From Kiloniella majae (GTDB taxonomy: Bacteria > Pseudomonadota > Alphaproteobacteria > Kiloniellales > Kiloniellaceae): a DNA stretch of 64,000 nucleotides. Each line of letters begins with the position of its first letter. The stretch's first letter is position 1. A program made the translations under genes and the position numbers. Under the pieces are notes generated by a model. That model was not told where the DNA came from. It saw only the letters and a list, made by a program, of their open reading frames with translations, and searched no databases. The stretch is taken from NCBI RefSeq assembly GCF_002118315.1, contig NZ_MTSZ01000001.1, forward strand, positions 682,001-746,000, in the 5' to 3' direction. Below are positions 16,568 to 25,666 of this stretch, in pieces.

Positions 16568-17422
16568 ATGGCCGATACTTCCAAAGGGAACACTGCACCC
16601 AATAGCACCCAGGATCCGACAATCAAGGATAATGCCCGGGTAAAAAAAAGAAACCCTAACTGGCCGGATGTTTACAGTCTTTCGCCAGCTGTTATTCCCG
16701 AAATTTTAAAAGCCGGGATGTCCGATTTCTTGAATTCAATCCGCTATGGCCTGTTCTTTGGCGGGATCTATGCTGTTGGCGGTTGGGTACTGATCATTCT
16801 CTTGCTGGAGCTTGAGCTGCCCTATCTCGTCTATCCACTTGCTATTGGCTTTGCCCTTATTGCCCCCTTTATCGCCAGTGGATTTTATTTCATCAGCCAC
16901 CAGTTGGAAGAAAACAAGCCCCTTAGTTGGGGGCGCGCTTTTGGTGTCGTCAAATCGATGTTTAATCGAGATCTCGGTTGGATGGCTCTGGTGACCGGAT
17001 TTTCACTTTTCATCTGGCTCGATATGGCAGCCTTTATCACCCTCAGCTTTTTTGGATTTAAACTTTTCAGCATGGCTGAACTGATTGACCTGATCTTTAC
17101 AACGGAAAAGGGATTATTATTCCTGTTTGTCGGGCATATCGTCGGCGCAATCATTGCCCTGATTGTTTTTTCCTTTTCAGTGATTTCCTTTCCCATGCTT
17201 TATCACCGCGACATTGACTTTGTGACCGCCATGGTGACATCAGTCAGATTGGTCAAAAACAATCCGCAGACAATGATCCTTTGGTGTATCACCATCGCAG
17301 TGCTGACCGTTGCTTCCATTCTCGCTGGTTTGTTAGGATTGTTTGTAACCTTACCACTTCTGGGGCATGCAACCTGGCATCTATACAAACGTGCCGTAGG
17401 TCCTCAACCTAATGCTACATAA
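16568..17422 (+). CDS. DUF2189 integral membrane protein
   Basis: 284 residues with about six hydrophobic helices (for example GLFFGGIYAVGGWVLIILLL, YPLAIGFALIAPFIASGFYF, FVGHIVGAIIALIVFSFSVISF). The conserved DUF2189 pattern is visible: an N-terminal WPDVYSLSPAVIPEILKAGMSDF, the loop ISHQLEENKPLSWGRAF, and a late FPMLYHRDIDFVTAMVTSVR and TLPLLGHATWHLYKRAV. The family is widespread in Alphaproteobacteria and of unknown function. The ribosome binding site AGGGA lies ten bases upstream. No operon partner is evident. Confidence 0.82.
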   Translation: MADTSKGNTAPNSTQDPTIKDNARVKKRNPNWPDVYSLSPAVIPEILKAGMSDFLNSIRYGLFFGGIYAVGGWVLIILLLELELPYLVYPLAIGFALIAPFIASGFYFISHQLEENKPLSWGRAFGVVKSMFNRDLGWMALVTGFSLFIWLDMAAFITLSFFGFKLFSMAELIDLIFTTEKGLLFLFVGHIVGAIIALIVFSFSVISFPMLYHRDIDFVTAMVTSVRLVKNNPQTMILWCITIAVLTVASILAGLLGLFVTLPLLGHATWHLYKRAVGPQPNAT

Positions 17423-17733
17423 ATCTAACATATACTATCTGTTAGATAAGCAACAGAAACACCGGTTATTTTGTTCGGTTTATCATTAGAATAAAATATT
17501 TACAGGAAAATATCTGTAAAACCACCCCGTTTTAACACTGCGTTAATTGCCGGGGGCTAAACTTTTTAACGAATAAGGGGTGTTGCCGTAACGTTAGAGT
17601 TACATAAATAATAAAGGAAAATATTCCTAAATCTGATATTTATGTCTATGTTATATACGATATCAAGTTTGAAAATAGAACGCCTCCCCCTATATATAAA
17701 CTTCGGGGTACCGACTTTGGGACGAATTTAACC
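17423..17733. other. Intergenic region before cheZ
   Basis: ATCTAACA (17423-17430) and TGTTAGAT (17440-17447) form a small perfect hairpin just after the DUF2189 gene, without a T-run. The remainder is A+T-rich and presumably holds the cheZ promoter. No coding frame is supported. Confidence 0.4.
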
Positions 17734-18273
17734 ATGGCAATTGCCGCAACAGACGAACGCCTTCACAAAGAACTAGAAAAACTTGTCCTCTATGTAGAAC
17801 GCTTGCGCCAGGAACTTGCCGATGCCATGCGCAAAAAAGGGGACCGGACAGATTTTGAGAACATGTCCGTCCAGCTTGATGCACTTGTAAAAAACACAGA
17901 AGAAGCATCAAATGGCATTCTGAAGTCTTCCGAAGAAATTTTGGATGCTGCTGAAAAGCTTCGTGAAAACAACAGCGAGGAAGATCGTAATAAACTCTGT
18001 GATCAAATTGTTGCCAACGCCACCAATAACCTCGAAGCCTGTAGCTTTCAGGACATAACCGGACAGCGTGTCACCAAGATTTTGCGATCAATGCAGTTTG
18101 TCGAAGACAGGGTGAGCAACATGGCTGAAATCTACGGCGAAGCAGCCATTCAAACACTGGGCTTGGAAATTTCGGCAAAAGAAACACCAAGTGAAGAAGT
18201 TGCCATGGACGGGCCTGCGATAGAAGTCGAAGAAGCTATCTCTCAGGATGAAATTGATGCTCTTTTTGACTAG
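17734..18273 (+). CDS. cheZ: CheZ-family chemotaxis protein phosphatase
   Basis: CheZ dephosphorylates CheY-P and so resets flagellar switching. The 179-residue protein is a long helical hairpin with the catalytic segment SFQDITGQRV, where Asp107 and Gln111 match the magnesium-contacting Asp and catalytic Gln of the family. The C-terminal ten residues, SQDEIDALFD, look like the CheY-binding peptide at the N terminus of FliM. Cells with this gene should be motile. No other che or fla gene is adjacent, so it is a lone gene here. It is shorter than the roughly 214-residue E. coli protein, as usual in this class. Confidence 0.87.
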   Translation: MAIAATDERLHKELEKLVLYVERLRQELADAMRKKGDRTDFENMSVQLDALVKNTEEASNGILKSSEEILDAAEKLRENNSEEDRNKLCDQIVANATNNLEACSFQDITGQRVTKILRSMQFVEDRVSNMAEIYGEAAIQTLGLEISAKETPSEEVAMDGPAIEVEEAISQDEIDALFD

Positions 18274-18381
18274 AGCATGATTAATCTGTTCGCGACAGAA
18301 AGTTCCGTTCTGCGCAGCGGATATCTATGTAACAAAACCATCCCATGTCTTAGTTAAATAACAAAGTCCCAGTTGAATAAC

Positions 18382-18430
18382 AAAAAACCTTCCAAGCCAG
18401 AGAAACAATCCCCAGGCCTGAAAGGTTTTC
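18382..18430 (-). terminator. Probable terminator of the GST gene
   Basis: Read on the minus strand, AAAACCTTTCAGGCC and GGCTTGGAAGGTTTT form an imperfect long hairpin ending in six T. It lies 40 bases after the stop of the minus-strand glutathione transferase gene and could also serve cheZ. Confidence 0.6.
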
Positions 18431-18471
18431 CTTAGCACATAATCGCTCTATGACATTCAGGACAGAACGAC

Positions 18472-19368
18472 CTACTCAGCAGCAACTTTATCCTGTGTCT
18501 TCAGGTCAAAGTCGCTGGCGTGGTGACGTTCATGCAGCTGTGTATCCAAATCACCCCATGTACGGTTGACCATTCTGCCACGTTGCACTGCGTCACGTTT
18601 ATCGATTTCCTTGGCCCAGCGCATCACGTTGGTATAGCTTTCGGCATCAAGGAATTCAGCAGCATCATAACTTCTGTTCAAGACCACAGATCCATACCAT
18701 GGCCATATCGCAATATCAGCAATGGTATAGTCATCACCACACATATATTTGTTATTGCTCAAGTGGCGATCCAACACATCAAGTTGACGCTTCACTTCCA
18801 TCGTGAAGCGATCGATACAGTATTCCATTTTGAAGGGTGCATAGGCATAGAAGTGACCAAAGCCGCCGCCAAGGTACGGTGCGCTCCCCATCTGCCAGAA
18901 AAGCCATGACAGGCATTCTGTGCGCTTAACAGGGTCCTTTGGTAAAAAGGCATCAAATTTTTCAGCCAAGTACAGTAAAATTGAACCTGATTCAAAAACT
19001 TTGATCGGCGTGTCAGGGCCATTATCCAGCAAAGCAGGAATTTTCGAGTTCGGATTAATATCAACAAAACCGCTGGAGAACTGATCGCCGTCACCAATTT
19101 TGATCAAGTAAGCATCATATTCAGCCCCTTTATGCCCCTGGCTCAAAAGCTCTTCCAACATAATCGTGACTTTGACACCGTTTGGGGTCGCCAAAGAATA
19201 AAGCTGTAACGGATTATCACCAACCGGTAGGGTTTTATCATGTGTCGGGCCAGCGACAGGGCGATTGATACTGGCCCATTCGCCACCATTCTCACTATCC
19301 CATTTCCATACTTTTGGGGGTGTATAGTCGGCGGGATAATTATCGGGGGTATTCGCAGGATTACTCAT
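18472..19368 (-). CDS. yghU: YghU-like glutathione S-transferase
   Basis: The 298-residue length, the N-terminal extension (PPKVWKWDSENGGEWASINRPVAGPTHDK) and the thioredoxin-like domain beginning LQLYSLATPNGVKVTIMLEEL match YghU, a Nu-class glutathione transferase with disulfide-bond oxidoreductase activity toward glutathione disulfide and peroxides. Conserved segments include NPNSKIPALLD, FESGSILLYLAEKF and the C-terminal DYTIADIAIWPW. It lacks a catalytic Cys, using Thr/Asn near the N terminus (ATPNGVK), as known for the class. It is monocistronic with its own terminator. Confidence 0.9.
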   Translation of the reverse strand: MSNPANTPDNYPADYTPPKVWKWDSENGGEWASINRPVAGPTHDKTLPVGDNPLQLYSLATPNGVKVTIMLEELLSQGHKGAEYDAYLIKIGDGDQFSSGFVDINPNSKIPALLDNGPDTPIKVFESGSILLYLAEKFDAFLPKDPVKRTECLSWLFWQMGSAPYLGGGFGHFYAYAPFKMEYCIDRFTMEVKRQLDVLDRHLSNNKYMCGDDYTIADIAIWPWYGSVVLNRSYDAAEFLDAESYTNVMRWAKEIDKRDAVQRGRMVNRTWGDLDTQLHERHHASDFDLKTQDKVAAE

Positions 19369-19704
19369 AAAAATTCCTTACCTGATCTCTTTTAGCTGGA
19401 CGATGTAACTCAAGATACTGGTTACAAAAGATTATAGGCCAAGCACTCCCCTTGCTCTTAATCATTTCGGAGTTGCTTGATCGTTCATATGTCACTTAGA
19501 GATTGGTTGTGCTTTTTCAAGAACAGCTGCCAACTATAATACAATGGGTAAAGAAAATTGTACGCCCGGTAATACATATAACGGGTAATACTTTCAGCCA
19601 GCGTAATTCATAAAAAGGTCTAACAGTGACTCTCCTTTTAACATTCGCATAAATACGCTAGATCATCATATAAGATTGTTAAGCCCACCTACCGAGGACA
19701 TAAC
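19369..19704. other. Intergenic region between divergent genes
   Basis: Holds the promoters of the GST gene (minus) and the HAD gene (plus). GGTAATAC occurs twice, 16 bases apart (19568-19575 and 19584-19591). No gene or RNA is supported. Confidence 0.4.
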
Positions 19705-20592
19705 TTGAAACTCTTTATATCCGATTTGGACTTTACTCTATTGGACACCGTCGGGGATCTGCCCAAGAGCTCAGTTGAACGGCTCAACAGCCTGATTGAA
19801 CGAGGCGTGAATTTTACAGTCGCAACAGCCCGGGCGACCCCCTCCATAAAACACCTTATGGAAGAGGTTAATCTCAAACTACCGATTATCGAACTGAACG
19901 GCGCCATTATCAGGGATCTAAAAACGGACCATATTCTGGATCACAAAGGTTTAGGGCTAAACAATGCCATCCGGGCGTTTGATTGCTTTCAGGAACTTGG
20001 TCTGATCCCTTATGTGTCTGGCCTCAAAGACGATGACAATCCGCTTTATTATCCAGAGCTGAAAAACAAAGGCATGCAATGGTTCCATGACGAGAAAGTC
20101 ATTCGTCGTGACCCGCGACTGAGCGAGCTACCGTCCAACCTTTTCAACTCCTTAGCAGATTCAAACCCGCAGGACCATAACCTCCAATCACAGCCCCTAT
20201 TGGATGATGTGCTCTGTTTTGTATATTTGGGAAGCAAAGAAGAAATTTTTGCCATTAAAAGCCTGATCGAAGAAAAGCTCCCTCACCTTCTGATCATTCT
20301 TTACCCAAACCACTATATCGGCGGCTGGGAAATCATAGTGTCCGCCCCTGAAGCCAACAAAGGTTTCGCAGTAAAGTCTCTCCTCGGTCACATCAAGGAC
20401 CGCCACAACCTAACCATCAAAGAAACCACCGCCTTTGGTGACAGTTCCAATGATCTGGATATGCTCCGTAGCGTCCATACGCCAATTGCCGTCGCCAACG
20501 CCAGCGAAGAGATCAAAGCCCAAGCCCACAAAATCATCGGCCACCACAACGAAGAATCTGTGCTGAGCTATATAGAAGCACTGCATAAGTAA
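19705..20592 (+). CDS. Cof-type HAD hydrolase
   Basis: The 295-residue protein begins with HAD motif I, ISDLDFTLLDT, where the first Asp is the nucleophile. It continues with motif II (TVATARATPS) and ends with motif IV (TAFGDSSNDLDML). A cap of the Cof/C2B type fills residues about 85-200. Members dephosphorylate sugar phosphates, nucleotides or vitamin precursors, and specificity cannot be read from sequence. The TTG start at 19705 is supported by GAGG seven bases upstream. No adjacent pathway genes give a substrate hint. Confidence 0.88.
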   Translation: MKLFISDLDFTLLDTVGDLPKSSVERLNSLIERGVNFTVATARATPSIKHLMEEVNLKLPIIELNGAIIRDLKTDHILDHKGLGLNNAIRAFDCFQELGLIPYVSGLKDDDNPLYYPELKNKGMQWFHDEKVIRRDPRLSELPSNLFNSLADSNPQDHNLQSQPLLDDVLCFVYLGSKEEIFAIKSLIEEKLPHLLIILYPNHYIGGWEIIVSAPEANKGFAVKSLLGHIKDRHNLTIKETTAFGDSSNDLDMLRSVHTPIAVANASEEIKAQAHKIIGHHNEESVLSYIEALHK

Positions 20593-21025
20593 AAATTATC
20601 TTCAACAAAGATGTAATCACAATCATTAGGAAGCCTTTGGAACGATTCTTTTCCCAGCTCACTGAACAATACGTTACAAACACATTAAATCAGGGTCGAC
20701 TTGCGGTAAAAAAACTTAAACTTTTATTAGCCATAATATGACTTTTTGATGATAACGACATCTTAGAGGCTGCCAAATTTTAAGCCACACACATTCCAAA
20801 ATTCAGAGAATTCAATAACTTTCACGGCGAACCCTCCTGAAACATACCCCCCCTCTATCCCGCAGAAAATGTCGGTTTTATGACATGCACTTTCTGCATA
20901 TCCGAGTTGTAGGATTGCCACTCGTAAAAAATAATCAGTGAGATTATATCTCTGGTCATCGGACGAACACGAACTTATCGCGAAGCGTCTAAACTTTATT
21001 TATCTACTGTTTAGGAGTTAAAACA
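20593..21025. other. Intergenic region before the DUF1127 gene
   Basis: No open frame with start signal is seen on either strand. The length is more than a promoter needs, so a small RNA or long leader for the DUF1127 gene is possible, but nothing in the sequence proves it. Confidence 0.4.
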
Positions 21026-21253
21026 ATGGCTACAGTAACATTCACAGAAACACTTCCTGTAAACCCAACTGCAACTTATGCAGAGCGTATTGGTTTTGCA
21101 CTTGGTAACCTTTTTGTTTCCGCGATTGAAGCCATTGAAAATTTCAAGCTTCGCAGAGAAACACTTATCGCTCTGGAAAACTGCAGCGATGCAACTCTTG
21201 AAGACATCGGTCTGGCACGTTGCGATATCGCAGGTATCGTTTCTAAAATCTAA
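21026..21253 (+). CDS. DUF1127 small protein
   Basis: A 75-residue protein whose C-terminal 40 residues carry the DUF1127 pattern: an Arg-rich helix (FKLRRETLIALENCSDATLEDIGLARCDI). Small DUF1127 proteins in Alphaproteobacteria bind RNA and influence phosphate or carbon metabolism and small-RNA regulation in the cases studied. Here the N-terminal half is less basic than usual (TFTETLPVNPTATYAERIGFALGNLF). The ribosome binding site AGGAG lies nine bases upstream. The gene is followed by a perfect hairpin and then a strong terminator, suggesting an abundant, structured short transcript. Confidence 0.82.
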   Translation: MATVTFTETLPVNPTATYAERIGFALGNLFVSAIEAIENFKLRRETLIALENCSDATLEDIGLARCDIAGIVSKI

Positions 21254-21285
21254 TAGATTTAGCTGACCGTGTTCATAGAAGGCTC

Positions 21286-21319
21286 GCTTTAAAAACTACC
21301 CTCCCATAGTTTTTAAAGC
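21286..21319 (+). repeat. Perfect 13-bp inverted repeat after the DUF1127 gene
   Basis: GCTTTAAAAACTA (21286-21298) and TAGTTTTTAAAGC (21307-21319) pair without mismatch around an eight-base loop. It lies between the DUF1127 stop and the terminator at 21339-21373, so the transcript would end in two stem-loops. Confidence 0.7.
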
Positions 21320-21338
21320 TTGTAGCTTTCTCGATGAA

Positions 21339-21373
21339 AAGACCTCAAAGAGCAATCTTTGGGGTCTTTTTTT
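21339..21373 (+). terminator. Rho-independent terminator of the DUF1127 gene
   Basis: AAGACCTCAAAG (21339-21350) pairs with CTTTGGGGTCTT (21357-21368) with one G-T pair, followed by a run of eight T (21366-21373). Confidence 0.85.
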
Positions 21374-21459
21374 ATGGCCAAGATATTCTCTTATTATGGT
21401 CGCTCATTGTCGGCTAACTGTTGTCAGCTAACTGGCGACTTTTTGGGTTAGCTGAGCTC

Positions 21460-21951
21460 TTATTCAGAACTGTTCAGGCGCTTCACGGAATAGAGCATAA
21501 TGATATTCACAAAATCATCGTCATCCGAAAGCGGTAAAAACATAATTTCCTCGTGGAAAAATTTCCCTATTTTGTCTTCATCAACCGTGTGATCATAGAT
21601 GAATGATTTACACTCACAGACGTAGCGATAATTTTCTTCGACCTCTTCCCAGCTATCCCCGTAGAAATGTTCCTTCACCGGCTTTCCCGTGGGATCTTTC
21701 TTTCGCAGTTCCACCGCTTCGGTTCCGGCCAGTCGATAAAAAAGTTCACCCGTTTCACGGTCTTTTTCGACAAGGGTAATACCAGAAAGGAAACTTTTAA
21801 TATCCAGCGGATCAAAATCCTTGCGTCCCGGCATTGTGCGTCCCTGCTTGCGCGCGCAGTACTCCTGATAGAACGCCGCTATTTTTGGATCGCATTTATC
21901 CAGAAAACTCTCGTCATAGATCTTATTACGCGGGTACATCAATTCGAACAT
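21460..21951 (-). CDS. Small PAS-domain protein (PAS_5-like), copy 1
   Basis: A 163-residue single-domain protein of the PAS_5/DUF type, with ITLVEKDRETGELFYRLAGTEAVELRKKDPTGKPV as the core and an IIMLYSVKRL end strand. It is a clear paralogue of the next gene at 22134-22622 (shared KIYDESFLD, YCARKQGR-MP, DFDPLDIK, EVEENYRYV). The ATG at 21951 has GGAAG eight bases upstream; an in-frame ATG at 21981 is weaker. With its paralogue it lies downstream of a PAS histidine kinase on the same strand. It has no output domain, so a ligand- or partner-binding role is likely. Confidence 0.78.
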   Translation of the reverse strand: MFELMYPRNKIYDESFLDKCDPKIAAFYQEYCARKQGRTMPGRKDFDPLDIKSFLSGITLVEKDRETGELFYRLAGTEAVELRKKDPTGKPVKEHFYGDSWEEVEENYRYVCECKSFIYDHTVDEDKIGKFFHEEIMFLPLSDDDDFVNIIMLYSVKRLNSSE

Positions 21952-22133
21952 AAAGCTTTCTTCCAGATCGCAGGCAAGCATTTGTGACGTAAATCATTAT
22001 TACGTTTAATTATTATTGTTTCGTAAAATTTTGGGTCATGACAACTGCGATAACGGCTGGAAATCGGTCAATCGACAAAAATTAGCGACGTAACCCAAAA
22101 CCGGGAAATCAATTCCAACAACAGTTTTACTTA

Positions 22134-22622
22134 TTAGTATTGCGCAAACTGCTGTACAGAAAACAACATGATCATATTAACAATATTATCATCATTTGAA
22201 AGTGGTACGAACAGAGTTTCGTCATGAATAATTTTATTCGATTTATCAGCATCATTGGTATGGTCATACAGAAACGTTTTATACTTGCTCACATATCTGT
22301 AATTTTCTTCTACCTCTTCTGCAATTACCCCATAAAATTCATCGCGAATACTTTTACCAGTAGGGTCTTTTCCCCTGATTTCAACCTCTTTGGTCCCGAC
22401 CAAACGATAGATAAAATCATTGGTTTCCGGCTTCACATCAACCAATGTCAGGCTCGGCAGAAACTCTTTCATTTCAAGGGGATCAAAATCTGCTCGGGAA
22501 GGCATTGATTTTCCCTGCTTTTTTGCACAGTAAAACTCATAAAACCTCAAGATATTAGTATGACAGACGTCGAGAAAAGACTCATCATAGATTTTATCTT
22601 TCTTATGCCTGAGTTCCATCAT
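22134..22622 (-). CDS. Small PAS-domain protein (PAS_5-like), copy 2
   Basis: A 162-residue PAS_5-like protein, about half identical by eye to the gene at 21460-21951. It has the same head (KIYDESFLDVC), the core LTLVDVKPETNDFIYRLVGTKEVEIRGKDPTGKS and tail VNMIMLFSVQQF. The tandem arrangement points to gene duplication followed by divergence. It starts 80 bases after the kinase gene 22702-24255 on the same strand. Single PAS proteins of this type are common in magnetotactic and other Rhodospirillales, mostly uncharacterised. Confidence 0.78.
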   Translation of the reverse strand: MMELRHKKDKIYDESFLDVCHTNILRFYEFYCAKKQGKSMPSRADFDPLEMKEFLPSLTLVDVKPETNDFIYRLVGTKEVEIRGKDPTGKSIRDEFYGVIAEEVEENYRYVSKYKTFLYDHTNDADKSNKIIHDETLFVPLSNDDNIVNMIMLFSVQQFAQY

Positions 22623-22701
22623 ACCACCTGATTATTTCACGTCCTACTTGCTTATAACTTCATTTACCAGAAACTAAGATTCACAGAAAATTAAGTCATC
22701 A

Positions 22702-24255
22702 TTACTCAGATATAGGGAAACATAAACAAGCACAAGTCCCCTGCCCCGGATCGCTTTCAATCTCTAACCGTCCCCCATGAAGTTCTATAAATGATTTAAC
22801 CAATGGCAAGCCTAGCCCGGTTCCATTATCAGTGTTTGTAGAAACATCGCCAACTTGCTGGAAAGGAATGAGCGCAAGGCCCAGATCAGCCTTGTTCATA
22901 CCGATACCTGTATCCTTGACACCAATAACTTTTCGGTTTTGTTCGTCGTGGGTAAAAAACAAAACGACTTCCCCACCTTCGGGCGTATATTTACAGGCAT
23001 TGGAAAGCAAATTGACGACCATTTGCTTGGTCATTCTGGAATCAGCATAGAGGGATGCGTTTCTATCGTTAACGTCAATAGCTATTGTTACACCACGGGT
23101 AACAGCCAACCCCTTCATCAAGCGTGCACTTTCATGCAAAAGTTCAGTCACATCAATTGGCTCACGATCCAGTTCCATTTTACCGGCTTCGACTTTTGCC
23201 AAATCCAGAATGTCATTGATAATCGCTAATAGATGCTGACCACTTTCATGTATTAAAAAGGGATATTCTTCGTACCTATCATTTCCGATATCCCCAAAAA
23301 TCTTTTCTGTCATCATTGACGAAAAACCAATGATTGCATTCAAAGGTGTTCGCAGTTCGTGGCTCATCATGGCCAGGAATTCACTTTTGCTGCGATTTGC
23401 CTGCTCGGCAAGTACCTGCGCTTTCAACGCGTCAGCATGCGACTGTTCCATAGCCTTGGCTGCTTTGGCCAATTGTTTATTGGCCTGAGACATCTCGTCC
23501 CGGAATTTCTTTTCTACCGTGATATCCCGACGCAGATTAACAAAGCCAACCCCGGGAATACGCATTTCATTTACCACATGCCACCCCACCCCCGTGTCTT
23601 GTTCAAAGGGGCCATCATGGGGATTGTGCAAACGATCCAGACGTTTTTGTAAATAGGCTTCCGGATCAGATTGACAAAGGGGATCCGTGATAACCCCCGG
23701 CGCTTCCATCGTTATGCGAATAACATCCAGATAATGCTTGCCCACAAGTTCTTCGAGCGGTGGCATATATGAAAAGATCTTGCGATAAGCCTTGTTAAAA
23801 TACATCAAACGATCATCAACATCATAGATAATCATCGCATCCGGCATATGTTCGACAGCCAGACGTAACAGCGCACCAACCTTTAACATCTTTTGTTCGT
23901 GGGATATCGGCGTCAGGGAAACAAGCTGTTGCACAACTCCTGCTATTTCAAGGCTGCCAGACGAAACACGACAAAAAATCGACTGTCCATTAGCATGCCG
24001 TAAGGTTACCTCATCTTTGACAAGAGCCCATAAATTCCCGGTTTTTGTTGAACAGGGTGAGAAATCAATTAATTCATCAGGAGCCAAAGCGAGCAACTCA
24101 TCACGTGAATAACCAAGCATTTCAGTCGCGCGATCATTCACGTCAAGAAGGGACAGGCAATCATCAGAAAGCACCAGGATGGCTGCTTCCACCCTGTCTT
24201 CCTTACGTGTTTGGGATAGCCCCCCCTGATCAGGTCCCTTGATTTCTACTGACAT
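22702..24255 (-). CDS. Soluble PAS-PAS sensor histidine kinase
   Basis: 517 residues, no membrane segments. Two PAS domains lie at about 20-115 and 135-250 (PDAMIIYDVDDRLMYFNKAYRKIF), then a coiled linker, HisKA with phospho-His near 297 (AMMSHELRTP), and HATPase with LLSNACKYTPEGG and TGLGLPLVKS. It has no receiver or HPt, so it must pass phosphate to a separate regulator that is not in the immediate neighbourhood. It heads a minus-strand set with two small PAS proteins, which may be its signalling partners. It is divergent from the solute-binding protein gene at 24586. Confidence 0.88.
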   Translation of the reverse strand: MSVEIKGPDQGGLSQTRKEDRVEAAILVLSDDCLSLLDVNDRATEMLGYSRDELLALAPDELIDFSPCSTKTGNLWALVKDEVTLRHANGQSIFCRVSSGSLEIAGVVQQLVSLTPISHEQKMLKVGALLRLAVEHMPDAMIIYDVDDRLMYFNKAYRKIFSYMPPLEELVGKHYLDVIRITMEAPGVITDPLCQSDPEAYLQKRLDRLHNPHDGPFEQDTGVGWHVVNEMRIPGVGFVNLRRDITVEKKFRDEMSQANKQLAKAAKAMEQSHADALKAQVLAEQANRSKSEFLAMMSHELRTPLNAIIGFSSMMTEKIFGDIGNDRYEEYPFLIHESGQHLLAIINDILDLAKVEAGKMELDREPIDVTELLHESARLMKGLAVTRGVTIAIDVNDRNASLYADSRMTKQMVVNLLSNACKYTPEGGEVVLFFTHDEQNRKVIGVKDTGIGMNKADLGLALIPFQQVGDVSTNTDNGTGLGLPLVKSFIELHGGRLEIESDPGQGTCACLCFPISE

Positions 24256-24585
24256 ACTTTAAACCTACTCACCTCTGTCAGCATCTGACATTGTGGTTCC
24301 TCCGAATTTATCAGAGAAATCACAATATAACACATCCTGTCCAGACAACTAGCCGTGAATAGACTCTAGGTAAAACAAGCTAAACAACTCTTAATTTTTA
24401 AATGATCAGGGCTTACAAACCCAAGTTTTGGGGTTCCGGGCCTATTATTGACACCTGACCAAGGAGATTTCAGCTTGCTGGAAAGATGTGCAGTTACAAA
24501 AGAAATATTTAATCTTTTCCCCATAAGCTTTGATGTCACCGATAAGGCACGCAAACCTATTCCTGTTAAATGATTAGGGTTTTCA
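24256..24585. other. Intergenic region between divergent signalling genes
   Basis: No gene is supported. It must contain the promoters for the PAS kinase (minus) and the binding-protein/kinase pair (plus). No strong dyad or terminator is seen. Confidence 0.4.
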
Positions 24586-25638
24586 ATGATCTCGATCCTT
24601 AAAGATGCCCACAAAGCGAACATGCACAATCACCCTCTCGTGTGTAATTCCCGATTTACTGCCCAGTTTACTGCCCTATTTATTGGTCGGTTACTGTTTA
24701 CGACTGGTATCATGCTGATGGCCAGTTTTAGTCCTGCAGTTTCATCTGTTCCGGAAAGTAAGGAACCTGTCAGGGTTATTATCAATAACTGGACCAGCCA
24801 GATCGTTATGGCAAAAATCTATGGTAAAACGCTTCAATCCAAGGGTTATACTGTAGAATACAAGGAACTAACGACAAAGGATCAGTGGGCCAGGCTTCAT
24901 CGCGGCCTGGAACATGTACAGGTCGAAGTCTGGCAGGGCACCATGGCTGAAGACCTGCAACGAGTGCAGAAAAAGGGACAAATTGTTGTTGCTGGTGATC
25001 ACGCAGCCAAAACCCGTGAAGAATGGTGGTACCCCAGCTATGTAGAGAAAGTCTGCCCCGGCTTGCCCGATTGGAAAGCCTTGAAAAAATGTGCCGCCCT
25101 CTTTTCCCATAGTTCAACAGCCCCTCAGGGAAGGTATGTCGCAGGGCCATGGGAAAAACCGGAAAAAGCACGTATAAGAGCCTTAGAGATGGACTTTACA
25201 GTCGCCCCGGTTACTAAAGCAGACGACTTGTGGATCGAGTTGGATAAGTCCTACAAAAAACAAGAACCTATTGTGCTTTTCAACTGGAGTCCGAATTGGG
25301 TGGAAGATCGCTTTGACGGGAAGTTTGTTGAGTTCCCGGATTATGCTGAAGAATGTGAAAATGATCCTGCCTGGGGCATTAACCCCAAGCGTGTTCATGA
25401 TTGCGGCAATCCAAAAGACGGGTGGCTCAAAAAAGTTGCATGGATAAAAATGGAAAAAAACTGGCCCTGTGCGTTTGCCATCCTCAGTGATATGAATTTT
25501 ACTAATGCCATGATCAGTCAGGTTTCTGCGCTAGTCGATGCAGACGGTTTGAACCACGATCAAGCCGCAGACAAATGGATTGAGGAAAATCAGGCGTTGC
25601 AAGCCACTTGGGGAAACAAAGCCTGTTTCGACAGTTAA
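24586..25638 (+). CDS. Betaine/choline-type (OpuAC) substrate-binding protein
   Basis: 350 residues with an N-terminal hydrophobic segment (33-52) that exports or anchors it. The OpuAC/ProX-like pattern is visible: VRVIINNWTSQIVMAKIYGKTLQSKGYTVEY, an aromatic-rich EEWWYP loop, APVTKADDLWIELDKSYKKQEPIVLFNWSPNW, and a late WPCAFAILSDMNFTNAMISQV. Such proteins bind quaternary amines in an aromatic cage. No ABC permease is linked. Its stop lies 28 bases before a membrane hybrid kinase gene, so it probably feeds a periplasmic signal to that kinase. The exact ligand is not readable. Confidence 0.8.
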   Translation: MISILKDAHKANMHNHPLVCNSRFTAQFTALFIGRLLFTTGIMLMASFSPAVSSVPESKEPVRVIINNWTSQIVMAKIYGKTLQSKGYTVEYKELTTKDQWARLHRGLEHVQVEVWQGTMAEDLQRVQKKGQIVVAGDHAAKTREEWWYPSYVEKVCPGLPDWKALKKCAALFSHSSTAPQGRYVAGPWEKPEKARIRALEMDFTVAPVTKADDLWIELDKSYKKQEPIVLFNWSPNWVEDRFDGKFVEFPDYAEECENDPAWGINPKRVHDCGNPKDGWLKKVAWIKMEKNWPCAFAILSDMNFTNAMISQVSALVDADGLNHDQAADKWIEENQALQATWGNKACFDS

Positions 25639-25666
25639 GGAATACACCTAGAGAATAATTGATTGA

